Assembly: GCA_028279425.1 (NCBI GenBank)
Contig: JANQNV010000316.1
Location: 18,859 to 82,858 of the forward strand
Length of the DNA stretch: 64,000 bases
Direction of reading: 5' to 3'
Source of the DNA: Longimicrobiales bacterium
GTDB taxonomy: Bacteria > Gemmatimonadota > Gemmatimonadetes > Longimicrobiales > Gaopeijiaceae
A model generated the notes under the pieces. The model worked only from the letters and a program-made list of their open reading frames with translations. It was not told where the DNA came from and did not search any database. Numbering within the stretch: the first letter of the stretch is position 1; every line of letters starts with the position of its first letter. The translations under genes and the position numbers were made by a program. Shown here in pieces: positions 7,673 through 16,758 of this stretch.

Positions 7673-10444
7673 ATGCTTCATAGATTCGTTCGATATTCCC
7701 TCGCCTGTGCGGCGATCGGCGTTCTGCCGGGCCCGGCGCTTGCGCAGGACGGCGCCGGTGGCGGCTCGGGTTCCGGGGGGCGTCTCGCGCCACTTCGACC
7801 GGCTCTCACCGCTGGGGTCCTCGAGGGGTCGATTCGCATCGACGGCCGACTCGACGACGACGCCTGGGGTGCCGTGCCCATCGGGACCGACTTCATCCAG
7901 GGTGAGCCGGTGGAGGGTGGCCCGGCCGAGCAGGACACCGAGGTGCGGTTCGCCTTCTCGGGAGATGCGCTCTACGTCGCTGCCCGGATGCACGACGACG
8001 ACCCCGACGGGATCGCCGACCAACTGGTGCGACGCGACCAGAACGGCCAGTACGACTTCATCCGGGTGCAGCTGGACCCCAACCTCGATCGCCGTACCGG
8101 CTACGCCTTCCAGGTGAGCGCCGCCAACGTCCAGCTCGACGAGTACCTCTTCAACGATCAGAACCGCGACGGCGCCTGGAACGCGGTGTGGGAGTCGGCG
8201 GTCACCCGCGACGAGGGCGGCTGGAACGTCGAGATGCGGATTCCGCTGTCACAGATTCGCTACGACTCCGATGAAGACGTGCAGACGTGGGGCATCAACG
8301 TGTCTCGGCGCCGGCTCGCCTCCAACGAGCTAAGCTACCTGTCGCTCCGATCGAGGGTGATCGACGGGCTCGTGAGTCAGTTCGGGACGCTCGAGGGCGT
8401 GCAGATTCCCCGTTCGGTTCGCAGGATCGAGGCTCGTCCGTACACGCTCGGATCGCTCCATCGAGGCCCGACAGAGCCGGGAAACCCCTTCTTCGACGGC
8501 AGCGCCGCGACCGGTCGCACGGGGGTGGATCTCCGCCTCGGGCTCGGTTCGGCCTTCACGCTGGACGCCACACTGAATCCCGACTTCGGGCAGGTGGAGT
8601 CGGATCCGGCCTTCATCAACCTGAGTGCGTTCGAAGTCTTCCAGGAGGAGCGCCGACCCTTCTTCGTCGAAGACGCCCAGGTGTTCGACTTCCGGCTGTC
8701 GGGTCGCCAGAACAGTCTGTTCTATTCGCGTCGCGTGGGGCGCGCGCCACAGGGCGGAAGCCCGAGTGGGGCCGAGTACATCGACCGGCCCGACAACGCG
8801 ACGATCCTCGGGGCCGCCAAGCTCACGGGGCGAACGGCGGGTGGGTTGTCGGTAGGGGCGCTCGCCGCCGTGACCGACGAGGAGAGCGGTCAGGCGCTGA
8901 TGAGCGTCGAGGGCCAGCCCGGGATCGAGTCGTATCTCGTGGAGCCGCGTACGCAGTACGGGGTGGTGCGTGTGCAGCAGGACATGCGCGAAGGAATGAC
9001 GCAGTTCGGGGGGATCGTCACGGCGTCGAACCGAAGCCTCCCCGCCAGCGGCCAGTTCGACTTCCTGCCCTCGTCGTCGTTCGCCGGGGGCTTGAGCTTC
9101 GAGCACCAGTGGAACGACCGGACGTGGAAGGTCGGAGGCTTCGTGGCCGGGTCGTACGTACGCGGAGACTCGACGGCGATCATCCGCATCCAGCGCGCGA
9201 GCAATCACCTCTACCACCGCCCGGATGCGACCCGCCTGTCGGTCGACTCCACGGCGCAGTCGCTCAACGGTCTGGAGTGGCGAGTCCAGCTCGACAAGCA
9301 GAACGGTCAGAACTGGACGGGCGGGTTGTGGCTGGGCCAGGTCACCTCGGGCTTCGAGATCAACGACCTCGGCTTCAGCCAGAATGCAGAGAAGCTCGAT
9401 GCGGGGATGCGGGTGAGTTACCGGGAGATCCAGCCCGGGTCGATCTTTCGGAACTACAACATCAACTTCTTCACCTTCCACAACTGGAGTCACGAGGCCC
9501 TCGACGACGCCGGATCGTGGGATTCGTGGAGACGGGCGCACACCCGGGGGAGCTTCAACCTCAATAGCCGGGGCGAGCTGTTGAACTGGTGGGGGGTGAA
9601 CGCCGACTTCTCGTTCAATCCCGACGCCTACTCCCGGAACACCACGCGCGGCGGGCCGGTGATGAAGGATCCCGGGTCGGCGCGGATGTCGCTGCGCTTC
9701 AACTCCGATCGCCGCAAGGCGCTCAGCTTCGGCGTGGGTGGCGACTACCGGACCGGCTTCGAGGGGAGCGGCGGCAACTGGGGCATGGGGGCCGAGGTCG
9801 GGTTTCGGCCCTCCCCCAACGTCGAGATGTCGGTGCAGCCGCGTTGGTCTCGGGCGACGGATGCGTCGCAGTACGTGTCGGCGACGTCGACTCTGGCGTA
9901 CGAGCCGACCTACGGACGGCGCTACCTCTTCGCCGAGCTCGAGCGCAGCACATTTTCGATGGAGACGCGTCTCGACGTGAGTGTGTCGCCCACCCTCACC
10001 TTTCAGTTGTTCGCACAGCCCTTCTTGTCGAGTGGTGACTTCGTCGGGTATCGCCAGTTGGAGACGCCCTTCACCTTCGACTTCATCGACTTCGAGGAGG
10101 GTTCGGCCCTGGTCGGGACCGACGACGTGGTCTGTTCGGGCGGCGCCATCTGCTCGGTGGTCGGCGACGACGGCACCGTAACGCAGAACATCGACTTCGA
10201 CGGCGATGGGCAGGCCGACTACGCCTTCCGTGATCGCGACTTCAACCAGCGTTCGCTGGTCGGCAATGCGGTCTTGCGGTGGGAGTACCGTCCCGGGTCG
10301 ACGGTCTTCCTGGTGTGGCAGCGCCAGCAGCGCGGCCGCGTCGCCGACGGGTCGTTCGACTTCGCGCGCGATCTCGGCGCACTCTTCGACGCGCCGGCCG
10401 ACAACGTGTTCATGGTCAAGGTCAACTACTGGCTCGGACTCTGA
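7673..10444 (+). CDS. DUF5916 outer-membrane beta-barrel protein with CBM9-like N-terminal domain
   Basis: 923 aa exported protein. The start at 7673 gives a clean signal peptide (MLHRFVRYSLACAAIGV... cleaved after ALAQ), while an in-frame ATG at 7601 would add 24 unlikely residues. After the signal and a Gly/Ser-rich linker comes a CBM9/DOMON-like sandwich (IRIDGRLDDDAW at ~55, VRFAFSGDALYVAARMHD). The remaining ~650 residues are the DUF5916 barrel, with many alternating aromatic beta strands (FNPDFGQVESDPAFINLS, FEVFQEERRPFFVE) ending in the aromatic-rich VKVNYWLGL typical of outer-membrane barrels. Such proteins are common in Bacteroidota and Gemmatimonadota. The function is unproven; surface binding or uptake of a polymer is often suggested. 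Confidence 0.88.
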   Translation: MLHRFVRYSLACAAIGVLPGPALAQDGAGGGSGSGGRLAPLRPALTAGVLEGSIRIDGRLDDDAWGAVPIGTDFIQGEPVEGGPAEQDTEVRFAFSGDALYVAARMHDDDPDGIADQLVRRDQNGQYDFIRVQLDPNLDRRTGYAFQVSAANVQLDEYLFNDQNRDGAWNAVWESAVTRDEGGWNVEMRIPLSQIRYDSDEDVQTWGINVSRRRLASNELSYLSLRSRVIDGLVSQFGTLEGVQIPRSVRRIEARPYTLGSLHRGPTEPGNPFFDGSAATGRTGVDLRLGLGSAFTLDATLNPDFGQVESDPAFINLSAFEVFQEERRPFFVEDAQVFDFRLSGRQNSLFYSRRVGRAPQGGSPSGAEYIDRPDNATILGAAKLTGRTAGGLSVGALAAVTDEESGQALMSVEGQPGIESYLVEPRTQYGVVRVQQDMREGMTQFGGIVTASNRSLPASGQFDFLPSSSFAGGLSFEHQWNDRTWKVGGFVAGSYVRGDSTAIIRIQRASNHLYHRPDATRLSVDSTAQSLNGLEWRVQLDKQNGQNWTGGLWLGQVTSGFEINDLGFSQNAEKLDAGMRVSYREIQPGSIFRNYNINFFTFHNWSHEALDDAGSWDSWRRAHTRGSFNLNSRGELLNWWGVNADFSFNPDAYSRNTTRGGPVMKDPGSARMSLRFNSDRRKALSFGVGGDYRTGFEGSGGNWGMGAEVGFRPSPNVEMSVQPRWSRATDASQYVSATSTLAYEPTYGRRYLFAELERSTFSMETRLDVSVSPTLTFQLFAQPFLSSGDFVGYRQLETPFTFDFIDFEEGSALVGTDDVVCSGGAICSVVGDDGTVTQNIDFDGDGQADYAFRDRDFNQRSLVGNAVLRWEYRPGSTVFLVWQRQQRGRVADGSFDFARDLGALFDAPADNVFMVKVNYWLGL

Positions 10445-10532
10445 GCGGAGCCTGACGCGGGGTGGTCCAGTGGCGGACGGAGTAGCCATCTTGCCGGTGC
10501 TTCGACTCGCTCCGCCTACGTAGGGGACGCAC

Positions 10533-11708
10533 GTGCCTGCACCGCTCGGCTGCCAGAGGGCCGCCTTTCAACTTCCCGCCGAACTCCACTACCTCAACTG
10601 CGCCTACATGTCGCCCCTCGCTCACCCGGTCGAGGCGGCCGTGGTGCAGGGGCTCGTCACGAAGAGGGATCCCTCGTCGGTGGCGCCGACCGACTTCTTC
10701 GAAACGGCCACGCGGGCGCGAGCACTGTTCGGTCGGCTCGTGTCGGGGGCGCCGGAAAGGGTCGCTCTTCTCCCGGCCGTTTCATACGGAGTCGCCACCG
10801 CGGCGCGGAACGTCGAGGTGGCCCGGGGCCAGCGGATCGTCGTTCTCGACGAGCAGTTCCCGGGCAACGTGTACTCGTGGCGTCGGCTGGCGGCCGAGCG
10901 CGACGCTCGGATCGTGACCGTGAGTCGTCCGGGGGGTACCGCCCCGGGAGCCGCGTGGAACGAGGCGCTTCTCGACGCCATCGACGCCGACACCGCGGTC
11001 GTCGCCGTGCCGACCGTGCACTGGACCGACGGGACGCGCTTCGACCTGGCCTCCGTCGGGGAGCGTTGTCGTGCGGTCGGGGCAGCGCTGATCGTCGACG
11101 CGACACAATCGGCGGGGGCCGTGCCGTTCGACGTCGGGGAGGTTCGCCCCGACTTGCTCGTGGCGGCGGCCTACAAGTGGATGATGGGCCCCTATTCGGT
11201 GGCCTTCGCCTGGTACGGCCCCCGCTTCGACGACGGCGTTCCGCTCGAGGAGACCTGGATCGCACGGGCCGGGAGCGAAGACTTCGGCGGGCTCGTCGAC
11301 TACGAGGACCGCTACCAACCCGGCGCCGTCCGCTTCGATGTGGGGGAGCGTTCGAACTTCGCACTCCTGCCCGGAGCCGTGGCGGGCCTTCAGCTGGTGC
11401 TGGAGTGGACCCCGGAGGCGATCTGCCGGTACGTGGTCGACCTCACGGCGCCCCTCTTCGACGTCGTGCGTCAGGTGGGATTCGGCCTCGAAGACGACGC
11501 GTGGCGCAGCCCCCACCTCGTCGGGCTTCGGATGCCGCCGGGCGTCGACCTGGCCGCCCTGAAGGCGGAGCTCGACGAGGCGCGCGTGTCGGTGTCCATT
11601 CGCGGTACCTCGCTGCGGGTGAGTCCGCACGTCTACAACGACGCGTCCGATATCGCCGCGCTGGCCGATGCGATCACCCGAACCGTGACGCGTCGCGTCG
11701 CGGGCTGA
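10533..11708 (+). CDS. Class V (NifS/IscS-fold) PLP-dependent aminotransferase
   Basis: 391 aa cytosolic PLP enzyme. The GTG start has AGGGGA about 6 bases upstream. Fold-type I features are an N-terminal LNCAYMSPL, the PLP-Asp motif IVDATQSAG (~190), and the Schiff-base lysine in AAYKWMMGPY (~219). It lacks the active-site Cys loop expected of cysteine desulfurases, so it is more likely an aminotransferase, epimerase-like or kynureninase-like member. Substrate unknown. It stands alone between the DUF5916 gene and a convergent DUF192 gene. Confidence 0.85.
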   Translation: MPAPLGCQRAAFQLPAELHYLNCAYMSPLAHPVEAAVVQGLVTKRDPSSVAPTDFFETATRARALFGRLVSGAPERVALLPAVSYGVATAARNVEVARGQRIVVLDEQFPGNVYSWRRLAAERDARIVTVSRPGGTAPGAAWNEALLDAIDADTAVVAVPTVHWTDGTRFDLASVGERCRAVGAALIVDATQSAGAVPFDVGEVRPDLLVAAAYKWMMGPYSVAFAWYGPRFDDGVPLEETWIARAGSEDFGGLVDYEDRYQPGAVRFDVGERSNFALLPGAVAGLQLVLEWTPEAICRYVVDLTAPLFDVVRQVGFGLEDDAWRSPHLVGLRMPPGVDLAALKAELDEARVSVSIRGTSLRVSPHVYNDASDIAALADAITRTVTRRVAG

Positions 11709-11750
11709 TCCCCCTCGCCGAGTCGCTCGCGCTCCTCGAACTCCCGGTCC

Positions 11751-12245
11751 TCAGGCGCCCGTCGGCCTCCGTTCCACGCTCACCACATCGCCTACGGCGA
11801 CCCCGTGCTCGGCGAGCCACCCGCGTCGCACTTCGATGGCGTACATGAACGGGGCCCGGCTGTTTTTCACCTCTCGGTCCAGGGCCTCGAGGTGCTGGAT
11901 GTCGACGATCCGGAACGAGGCGTCCATGAAGGCGACGTCGAGATCGACGTAGGTGTTGTCCATCCAGAAGCCGCGAATCTCCTCTTCGTCGAACACGAAG
12001 AGCATCCCCGTCCCGTCCGGTACCGAGTCGCGAAACATCAGTCCAGTCTCGTGCGCGCGCGGGGTGGAGGCGATTTCGGCGACGACGGTGTCGGCCCCGA
12101 AGACCACCCGGGCATACTCCTGGCCGGGCCCGGGATGCGCCATCCCGGGCCGGCACGCGATCACCCCCGCGAGGAGAATCCCGAGCCCGAGCGGAAGGCG
12201 GGACCGGATAGCGGGAACACTGCGGTAGGTCGGGAGCGGGTGCAT
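11751..12245 (-). CDS. DUF192 lipoprotein
   Basis: 164 aa. The ATG at 12245 gives an N-terminus leading into GILLAGVIAC, a signal peptide with lipobox (Cys ~31). An ATG at 12353 in the same frame would add 36 basic residues and is less likely. The rest is a DUF192 domain: HETGLMFRDSVPDGTGMLFV and GFWMDNTYVDLDVAF, matching the conserved RGLM...F.M.nT..pLD pattern. Members are small exported beta-barrel proteins of unknown biochemical role. It is convergent with the aminotransferase. Confidence 0.85.
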   Translation of the reverse strand: MHPLPTYRSVPAIRSRLPLGLGILLAGVIACRPGMAHPGPGQEYARVVFGADTVVAEIASTPRAHETGLMFRDSVPDGTGMLFVFDEEEIRGFWMDNTYVDLDVAFMDASFRIVDIQHLEALDREVKNSRAPFMYAIEVRRGWLAEHGVAVGDVVSVERRPTGA

Positions 12246-12373
12246 GGAGGGGGGAGCAGGAGAAGACGGCCCGTGCTCGTTGGTACCGACCGCCGAAACA
12301 CCCGTTCCCCGACGGCGCCGTTTCGGGGCTCTCATGTCTCGCCAAGGGGCCATTGGACCGCTAGCTTAAGCCC

Positions 12374-12390
12374 GCTGGCGCAGCGCCAGC
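12374..12390. repeat. Inverted repeat between divergent DUF192 and Trm112-like genes
   Basis: Perfect 7-bp arms GCTGGCG / CGCCAGC separated by CAG, preceded at 12364-12371 by the palindrome GCTTAAGC. It lies 44 bases before the TTG start at 12434. It could be an operator or a leader hairpin for the Trm112-like/cta transcript; nothing distinguishes these. Confidence 0.5.
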
Positions 12391-12433
12391 GCCGACCGAA
12401 CCGGGAACGTGCCCCGTGACAAGGAGGATCGCC

Positions 12434-12727
12434 TTGTCTCCGCTCGACACCGAACTGCTGGACATCCTCGTTTGTCCCGAGACCCACCGCCCGGTGGCGC
12501 TCGCGGATGAAGTGCTTCTGGCTCGCGTCAACCAGGCGGCAGAAGCAGGGATGCTCATGAATCGTCGGGGGGATTCCGTCGCGGGCCCCCTCGACGATCT
12601 GCTCGTGCGGGACGACGGCCTGCAGGCGTATCCGGTTCGTGACGACATTCCCATCATGCTCATCGACGAGTCCATCGACCTCGCCGGTCTTTCCGACCCG
12701 TCGTCAGCGGATGATTCGAGTCTCTGA
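12434..12727 (+). CDS. Trm112-like (UPF0434-type) small protein
   Basis: 97 aa. The start is TTG at 12434 because an excellent AAGGAGG (12421-12427) sits 6 bases upstream. A GTG at 12416 in the same frame would place that ribosome site inside the gene. It begins SPLDTELLDILVCPETHRPV, the Trm112p/UPF0434 signature, and ends with the conserved pairing of an AYPVRDDIPIML segment. Only one of the usual zinc cysteines is present. Members act as small partner or chaperone subunits of methyltransferases in other organisms; that role is not shown here. It lies directly before ctaC, 10 bases apart. Confidence 0.8.
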   Translation: MSPLDTELLDILVCPETHRPVALADEVLLARVNQAAEAGMLMNRRGDSVAGPLDDLLVRDDGLQAYPVRDDIPIMLIDESIDLAGLSDPSSADDSSL

Positions 12728-12737
12728 CCCCATCGAC

Positions 12738-13904
12738 ATGAAGTCCCTTCGATCGCTTCTGGGAACCCTGGTGGTCGCCCTCCTGACGGCTGGCTGCAGC
12801 CTCGAAGGAGATTATCCTCAGTCCAGCGTCGCGCCTGCATCGGATTTCGCGCAGGTCATCCACGAACTCTACGTCGACATCTTCTGGTGGACGCTGCTGA
12901 TCCTCGTGGTGGTGTGGGTGGTGCTCGCCTACATCCTGATCCGTTTCCGAGCGCGGCCCGACTCGCCGAAACCGAAACAGATCCATGGCCACATGGGTCT
13001 CGAAATCGCCTGGACGATCGCGCCGGCCATCATCGTGGTCGCCATCACGGTGCCCACGATCCAGACGGTGTTTTCGACCCAGCCGAGTGACCCGGAAGGC
13101 GCGCTCGTCGTCGATGTGATCGGGCATCTCTACTGGTGGGAGTTCCGGTACCCGGATACCGGTCTCATCACCGCCAACGAGGTGCATGTGCCGGTCGACC
13201 GACCGGTCAGCTTCCGCCTCTCGTCGGACGATGTGATCCACTCGTTCTGGGTGCCGATGCTCGGTGGGAAGCGCGACGCCAACCCGATTCGAGTGCGTCC
13301 CGAGGGCGTCGATCCGACGTACAGTTGGATTCACATGACGCCGAATCAGGTCGGCACCTTCTGGGGCCAGTGCGCTGAGTTCTGCGGCGAGTCGCACTCG
13401 CTCATGGGATTCCGTGTGGTCGTCGAGTCCGAAGAGGACTTCGCGGCTTGGCAGGCCGACCTCGCGGAGCCGGTCGTGGCACCGACCGCAACCGCCGAGG
13501 CCTCTGCCGACGACGCAGAGGTGGATGCCGATGCCCCCGATACCGGCGATGCGCAGGAGACCGTCGCGCCGCCGGTACAGACCGTCGCCATCGACCCGCT
13601 GATCGAGCAGGGGCGCGAGCTCTTTCACCAGCAGACCTGCGTCGCCTGTCACTACATCGAGGGCACCAACGCACAGGGGTTGATCGCCCCCAACCTGACC
13701 CTTCTCGGTCGCCGCTCCACGATCGCGGCCGGCATGCTCGAAAACACGATCGAGAATCTCGAGGCGTGGATCAAAGCTCCGCAGGACATCAAACCCGGCG
13801 CGCTGATGCCGGGTTCGGCGGTGGCCGGTGGCAACTGGCCCGCCACGAACCTCACGGATGACCAGGTGAGTGCCATCGCGGCCTACCTGCACAGCCTTCG
13901 ATAG
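12738..13904 (+). CDS. ctaC: Cytochrome c oxidase subunit II with fused cytochrome c domain
   Basis: 388 aa lipoprotein subunit that receives electrons at the CuA centre. Start 12738 gives a signal peptide ending in lipobox LTAGC (Cys ~18); an in-frame ATG at 12639 lies inside the previous gene. Two membrane helices at ~45-70 and ~90-112 are followed by the cupredoxin domain with CuA ligands in FRYPDTG...IHSFWVP and GQCAEFCGESHSLM. An acidic, Ala/Asp-rich linker then leads to a C-terminal cytochrome c domain with haem motif CVACH and likely axial Met in GALMPGS. This fusion defines a caa3-type oxidase. It heads the operon ctaC-D-E-F. Confidence 0.97.
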   Translation: MKSLRSLLGTLVVALLTAGCSLEGDYPQSSVAPASDFAQVIHELYVDIFWWTLLILVVVWVVLAYILIRFRARPDSPKPKQIHGHMGLEIAWTIAPAIIVVAITVPTIQTVFSTQPSDPEGALVVDVIGHLYWWEFRYPDTGLITANEVHVPVDRPVSFRLSSDDVIHSFWVPMLGGKRDANPIRVRPEGVDPTYSWIHMTPNQVGTFWGQCAEFCGESHSLMGFRVVVESEEDFAAWQADLAEPVVAPTATAEASADDAEVDADAPDTGDAQETVAPPVQTVAIDPLIEQGRELFHQQTCVACHYIEGTNAQGLIAPNLTLLGRRSTIAAGMLENTIENLEAWIKAPQDIKPGALMPGSAVAGGNWPATNLTDDQVSAIAAYLHSLR

Positions 13905-13956
13905 ACCTGCCTCGCGCCCACGTGCTCGACGCCGTATCACGAACGAGACGGAGACC

Positions 13957-15804
13957 ATGTCCGTAGCCGCAGAAACCGCCGCCCCGAGCGGCACCGCCCA
14001 CCACGCCGAACCGACCGGATTGTGGAGCTGGATCACCACGGTCGACCACAAGCGCATCGGGGTGATGTACTTCCTCACCTCGGTCGTCTTTCTCCTGATC
14101 GGCGGACTCGAAGCGTTGTTGATCCGGATACAGCTGTTCCGGCCGGAGAACGACTTCATCACGCCGGAGCTGTACAACCAGCTGTTCACCATGCACGGCA
14201 CCACCATGATCTTTCTGGTGGCCATGCCGATGGCGGTGGCCTTCTTCAACTACATCGTGCCGCTTCAGATCGGGGCGCGCGACGTCGCGTTCCCGCGACT
14301 CAACGCTCTGTCGTACTGGATCTACCTCTTCGGCGGGATCTACCTCAACGCGAGTTGGTTTTTCGGGGCCGCCCCGAACACCAGTTGGGTCGGATACGCG
14401 AATCTGACGTCGACGCAGTTCTCCCCGGGTCTCAACGTCGACTTCTGGGTGCTCGGCCTGTCGATCCTGGGCGTCAGCTCGATCATGGGGGGAGTGAACT
14501 TCATCACGACGATCGTGAATCTGCGGGCCCCCGGCATGAAGCTCATGCGGATGCCGCTGTTCACCTGGATGACCTTCGTCACCAGCTTCCTGCTGATCAC
14601 GGCCCTCCCGGTCATCGCGGTCGCCCTCATCCTGCTCGCGTTCGACCGCTTCTTCGCCGCGAACTTCTTCAATGTGGCGGCGGGTGGTGACCCCGTGCTC
14701 TGGCAGCACCTCTTCTGGATCTTCGGTCACCCGGAGGTCTACATCCTCGTGCTGCCGGCCTTCGGCGTGATCTCCGACGTGATCCCCGCGTTCTCTCGCA
14801 AGCCACTCTTCGGATACCCGGTCGTGGTCTACGCCGGTGTGCTCATCGGCTTCATCGGGTGGGGGGTCTGGAGCCACCACATGTTCACGTCGGGAATGGG
14901 ACCGATCGCCGACTCCTTCTTCGTGGCGACGACCATGATCATCGCCATTCCGACCGGGGTGAAGATCTTCAACTGGATGGCGACGATGTGGGGGGGCGCC
15001 ATCCGCTTCACCACGGCGATGAACTTCGCCATCGGCCTGGTCGCCCTCTTCACGGTGGGCGGACTCTCCGGGGTGATGCACGCCTCCGCACCGGTCGACC
15101 TTCAGCAGCACGACTCGTACTTCGTGGTCGCCCACTTCCACTACGTCATCGTGGGCGGAATTCTGCTCGGGATGTTCAGCGGGATGTACTACTGGTTCCC
15201 GAAGGTGACCGGGCGCTTCCTCGACGAGAAGATCGGCGCGTGGCACTTCTGGAGCACGCTGGTCGGGTTCAACCTCACCTTCTTCCCGATGCACTTCTCG
15301 GGAATGTTCGGGATGCCGCGGCGCACCTGGACCTACCAGTCCGAGCTGGGTATCGAATTCTACAACCAGCTGTCGACGGTCGGTGGGTTCATCCTCGGCG
15401 TCAGTACGCTGATCATGCTGTGGAACGTGTGGAAGAGCGCGCGAAACGGTGAGAAGGCCGGCTCGAACCCGTGGGGCGCCCCCTCGCTGGAGTGGTCGAT
15501 CGCCTCGCCTCCGCATCACTACAACTTCCCGGCTCTCCCGGAGGTACGGTCGCGGGAGCCGATGTGGCACGACGACGAGCGCGCCTCGATCGAGGCCGTC
15601 ACGCTGGCCGAGCCCGAAACCGAGCCCGAGATGCCCGGCCCGTCGCATTGGCCGATCGTGGTCGCCTTCGGAATTGCCGCCACCTGGGCCCTGGTCATGA
15701 CGGGCGTGTGGTGGGTGCCGCTGCTCGGCATGGCCTTCACCATGTTCGGCGTCTACATGTGGGCCTTCGAGGACCCCTTCGCACACACCAAGGTCAACCA
15801 CTGA
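13957..15804 (+). CDS. ctaD: Cytochrome c oxidase subunit I
   Basis: 615 aa catalytic subunit holding haem a and the haem a3-CuB site. The start at 13957 (MSVAAETAAPS) has GGAGA upstream; an ATG at 13870 lies inside ctaC. About 12 membrane helices form the core. Motifs seen are the low-spin haem His in LFTMHGTTMIFL, CuB/Tyr-His crosslink site FGHPEVYILVLP (with the A1-type Glu), WSHHMFTSG, and the haem ligands in VVAHFHYVIVGG. After a polar segment (~545-590) there are two more helices (HWPIVVAFGIAATWALV, VWWVPLLGMAF), a C-terminal extension seen in some caa3 oxidases. Confidence 0.97.
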   Translation: MSVAAETAAPSGTAHHAEPTGLWSWITTVDHKRIGVMYFLTSVVFLLIGGLEALLIRIQLFRPENDFITPELYNQLFTMHGTTMIFLVAMPMAVAFFNYIVPLQIGARDVAFPRLNALSYWIYLFGGIYLNASWFFGAAPNTSWVGYANLTSTQFSPGLNVDFWVLGLSILGVSSIMGGVNFITTIVNLRAPGMKLMRMPLFTWMTFVTSFLLITALPVIAVALILLAFDRFFAANFFNVAAGGDPVLWQHLFWIFGHPEVYILVLPAFGVISDVIPAFSRKPLFGYPVVVYAGVLIGFIGWGVWSHHMFTSGMGPIADSFFVATTMIIAIPTGVKIFNWMATMWGGAIRFTTAMNFAIGLVALFTVGGLSGVMHASAPVDLQQHDSYFVVAHFHYVIVGGILLGMFSGMYYWFPKVTGRFLDEKIGAWHFWSTLVGFNLTFFPMHFSGMFGMPRRTWTYQSELGIEFYNQLSTVGGFILGVSTLIMLWNVWKSARNGEKAGSNPWGAPSLEWSIASPPHHYNFPALPEVRSREPMWHDDERASIEAVTLAEPETEPEMPGPSHWPIVVAFGIAATWALVMTGVWWVPLLGMAFTMFGVYMWAFEDPFAHTKVNH

Positions 15805-15840
15805 TGGTCGACATGCTGCTCAACCCGACGAGTTCGAACC

Positions 15841-16440
15841 ATGGCTGACGCTGCAGCGGTGGCACACGACGACCACCACTACACCTCCACGGGGCTGAAC
15901 TCGTGGAAGGTTGGATTCTGGGCCTTCATGGGCTCCGAGTGCCTCTTCTTCGGCACGCTCATCTCGACGTACATGGTCTACAAGGGCCAAAGCGTCGTGG
16001 AGCCGTTCACGCAGGAGGTCCTCGACATCCCGCTGACGACCATCAGCACCTTCATCCTGCTTATGAGTTCGCTCGCGATGGTGCTCGCTCTCGACGGAGT
16101 CCAGAGGGGCAACAAGAAGCTGGCCATGATCTGGCTCGCCGGGGTGGTGGTGCTCGGTGGCGCCTTCCTCGGCTTCCAGGTCTACGAGTTCAGCCATTTC
16201 TACCATCTCGGCCTCGAGCTGAGCACCAACCTGTTCGGGTCGTCGTTCTACGTCCTGACCGGCTTTCACGGTGCGCACGTCACGATCGGCGTCATCTGGA
16301 TGCTCACCCTTCTGATCATGTCGGCGACGGATCGTCTGCCGCCCGAGAAGGCGTTGAACGTCGAGATTGCCGGTCTGTATTGGCACTTCGTCGACATCGT
16401 GTGGATCGTGATCTTCGTCCTCGTCTACCTCATCCAGTAA
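15841..16440 (+). CDS. ctaE: Cytochrome c oxidase subunit III
   Basis: 199 aa with five membrane helices, the short form found in caa3 and quinol oxidases instead of the seven-helix mitochondrial type. Conserved features are WKVGFWAFMGSECLFF near the N-terminus, FYVLTGFHGAHVTIG and the last helix YWHFVDIVWIVIF. It sits 36 bases after ctaD. A His-rich N-terminus (HDDHHYT) precedes helix 1. It stabilises subunit I and its proton uptake. Confidence 0.95.
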   Translation: MADAAAVAHDDHHYTSTGLNSWKVGFWAFMGSECLFFGTLISTYMVYKGQSVVEPFTQEVLDIPLTTISTFILLMSSLAMVLALDGVQRGNKKLAMIWLAGVVVLGGAFLGFQVYEFSHFYHLGLELSTNLFGSSFYVLTGFHGAHVTIGVIWMLTLLIMSATDRLPPEKALNVEIAGLYWHFVDIVWIVIFVLVYLIQ

Positions 16441-16449
16441 GGAGGCCCC

Positions 16450-16758
16450 ATGTCGAGTCACGCACACGGCGAAAGCGGGCACGCCTCGGTCGGATTCTAC
16501 TGGATGATCGGCGCCGTTCTGGCGGCGCTCACGGCGCTCGAGGTCGCGGCCTACTACATGGAGCTTGGGGCGCTCGAGATTCCGCTCCTGCTCGGTTTGT
16601 CGGTCGCGAAGTTCGTCCTCGTGGTCATGTTCTTCATGCACCTCAAGTTCGACTCGAAGATCTTCACCGGGCTCTTCGTCTCCGGGCTCGTGCTGGCGGT
16701 ATTCATGGTCGGAGCGCTGATGGCGCTGTATCACTGGGTGCCGACGCTCGGCATGTGA
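16450..16758 (+). CDS. ctaF: Cytochrome c oxidase subunit IV
   Basis: 102 aa, three membrane helices, the prokaryotic subunit IV (COX4_pro/CtaF). A His-rich N-terminus is followed by YWMIGAVLAALTALEVAAYY, then VAKFVLVVMFFMHLKFD, the conserved MHLK motif. A GGAGG lies 5-6 bases before the ATG, right after the ctaE stop. The last bases overlap the GTG start of the nucleotidyltransferase (GTGA). Confidence 0.92.
   Translation: MSSHAHGESGHASVGFYWMIGAVLAALTALEVAAYYMELGALEIPLLLGLSVAKFVLVVMFFMHLKFDSKIFTGLFVSGLVLAVFMVGALMALYHWVPTLGM

Noticed and set aside
8330..10489. Open minus-strand frame of ~720 codons opposite the DUF5916 gene
   Set aside because: High-GC antisense frame with no ribosome site and low-complexity Arg/Val/Glu sequence.
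12246..12353. Longer N-terminus for the DUF192 lipoprotein
   Set aside because: Adds 36 Arg/Pro-rich residues before a good signal peptide, without a ribosome site.
13852..15801. Open minus-strand frame of ~650 codons opposite ctaD
   Set aside because: Antisense shadow of ctaD: Arg/His/Asp-rich with no domain, while the plus strand encodes a perfect oxidase subunit.
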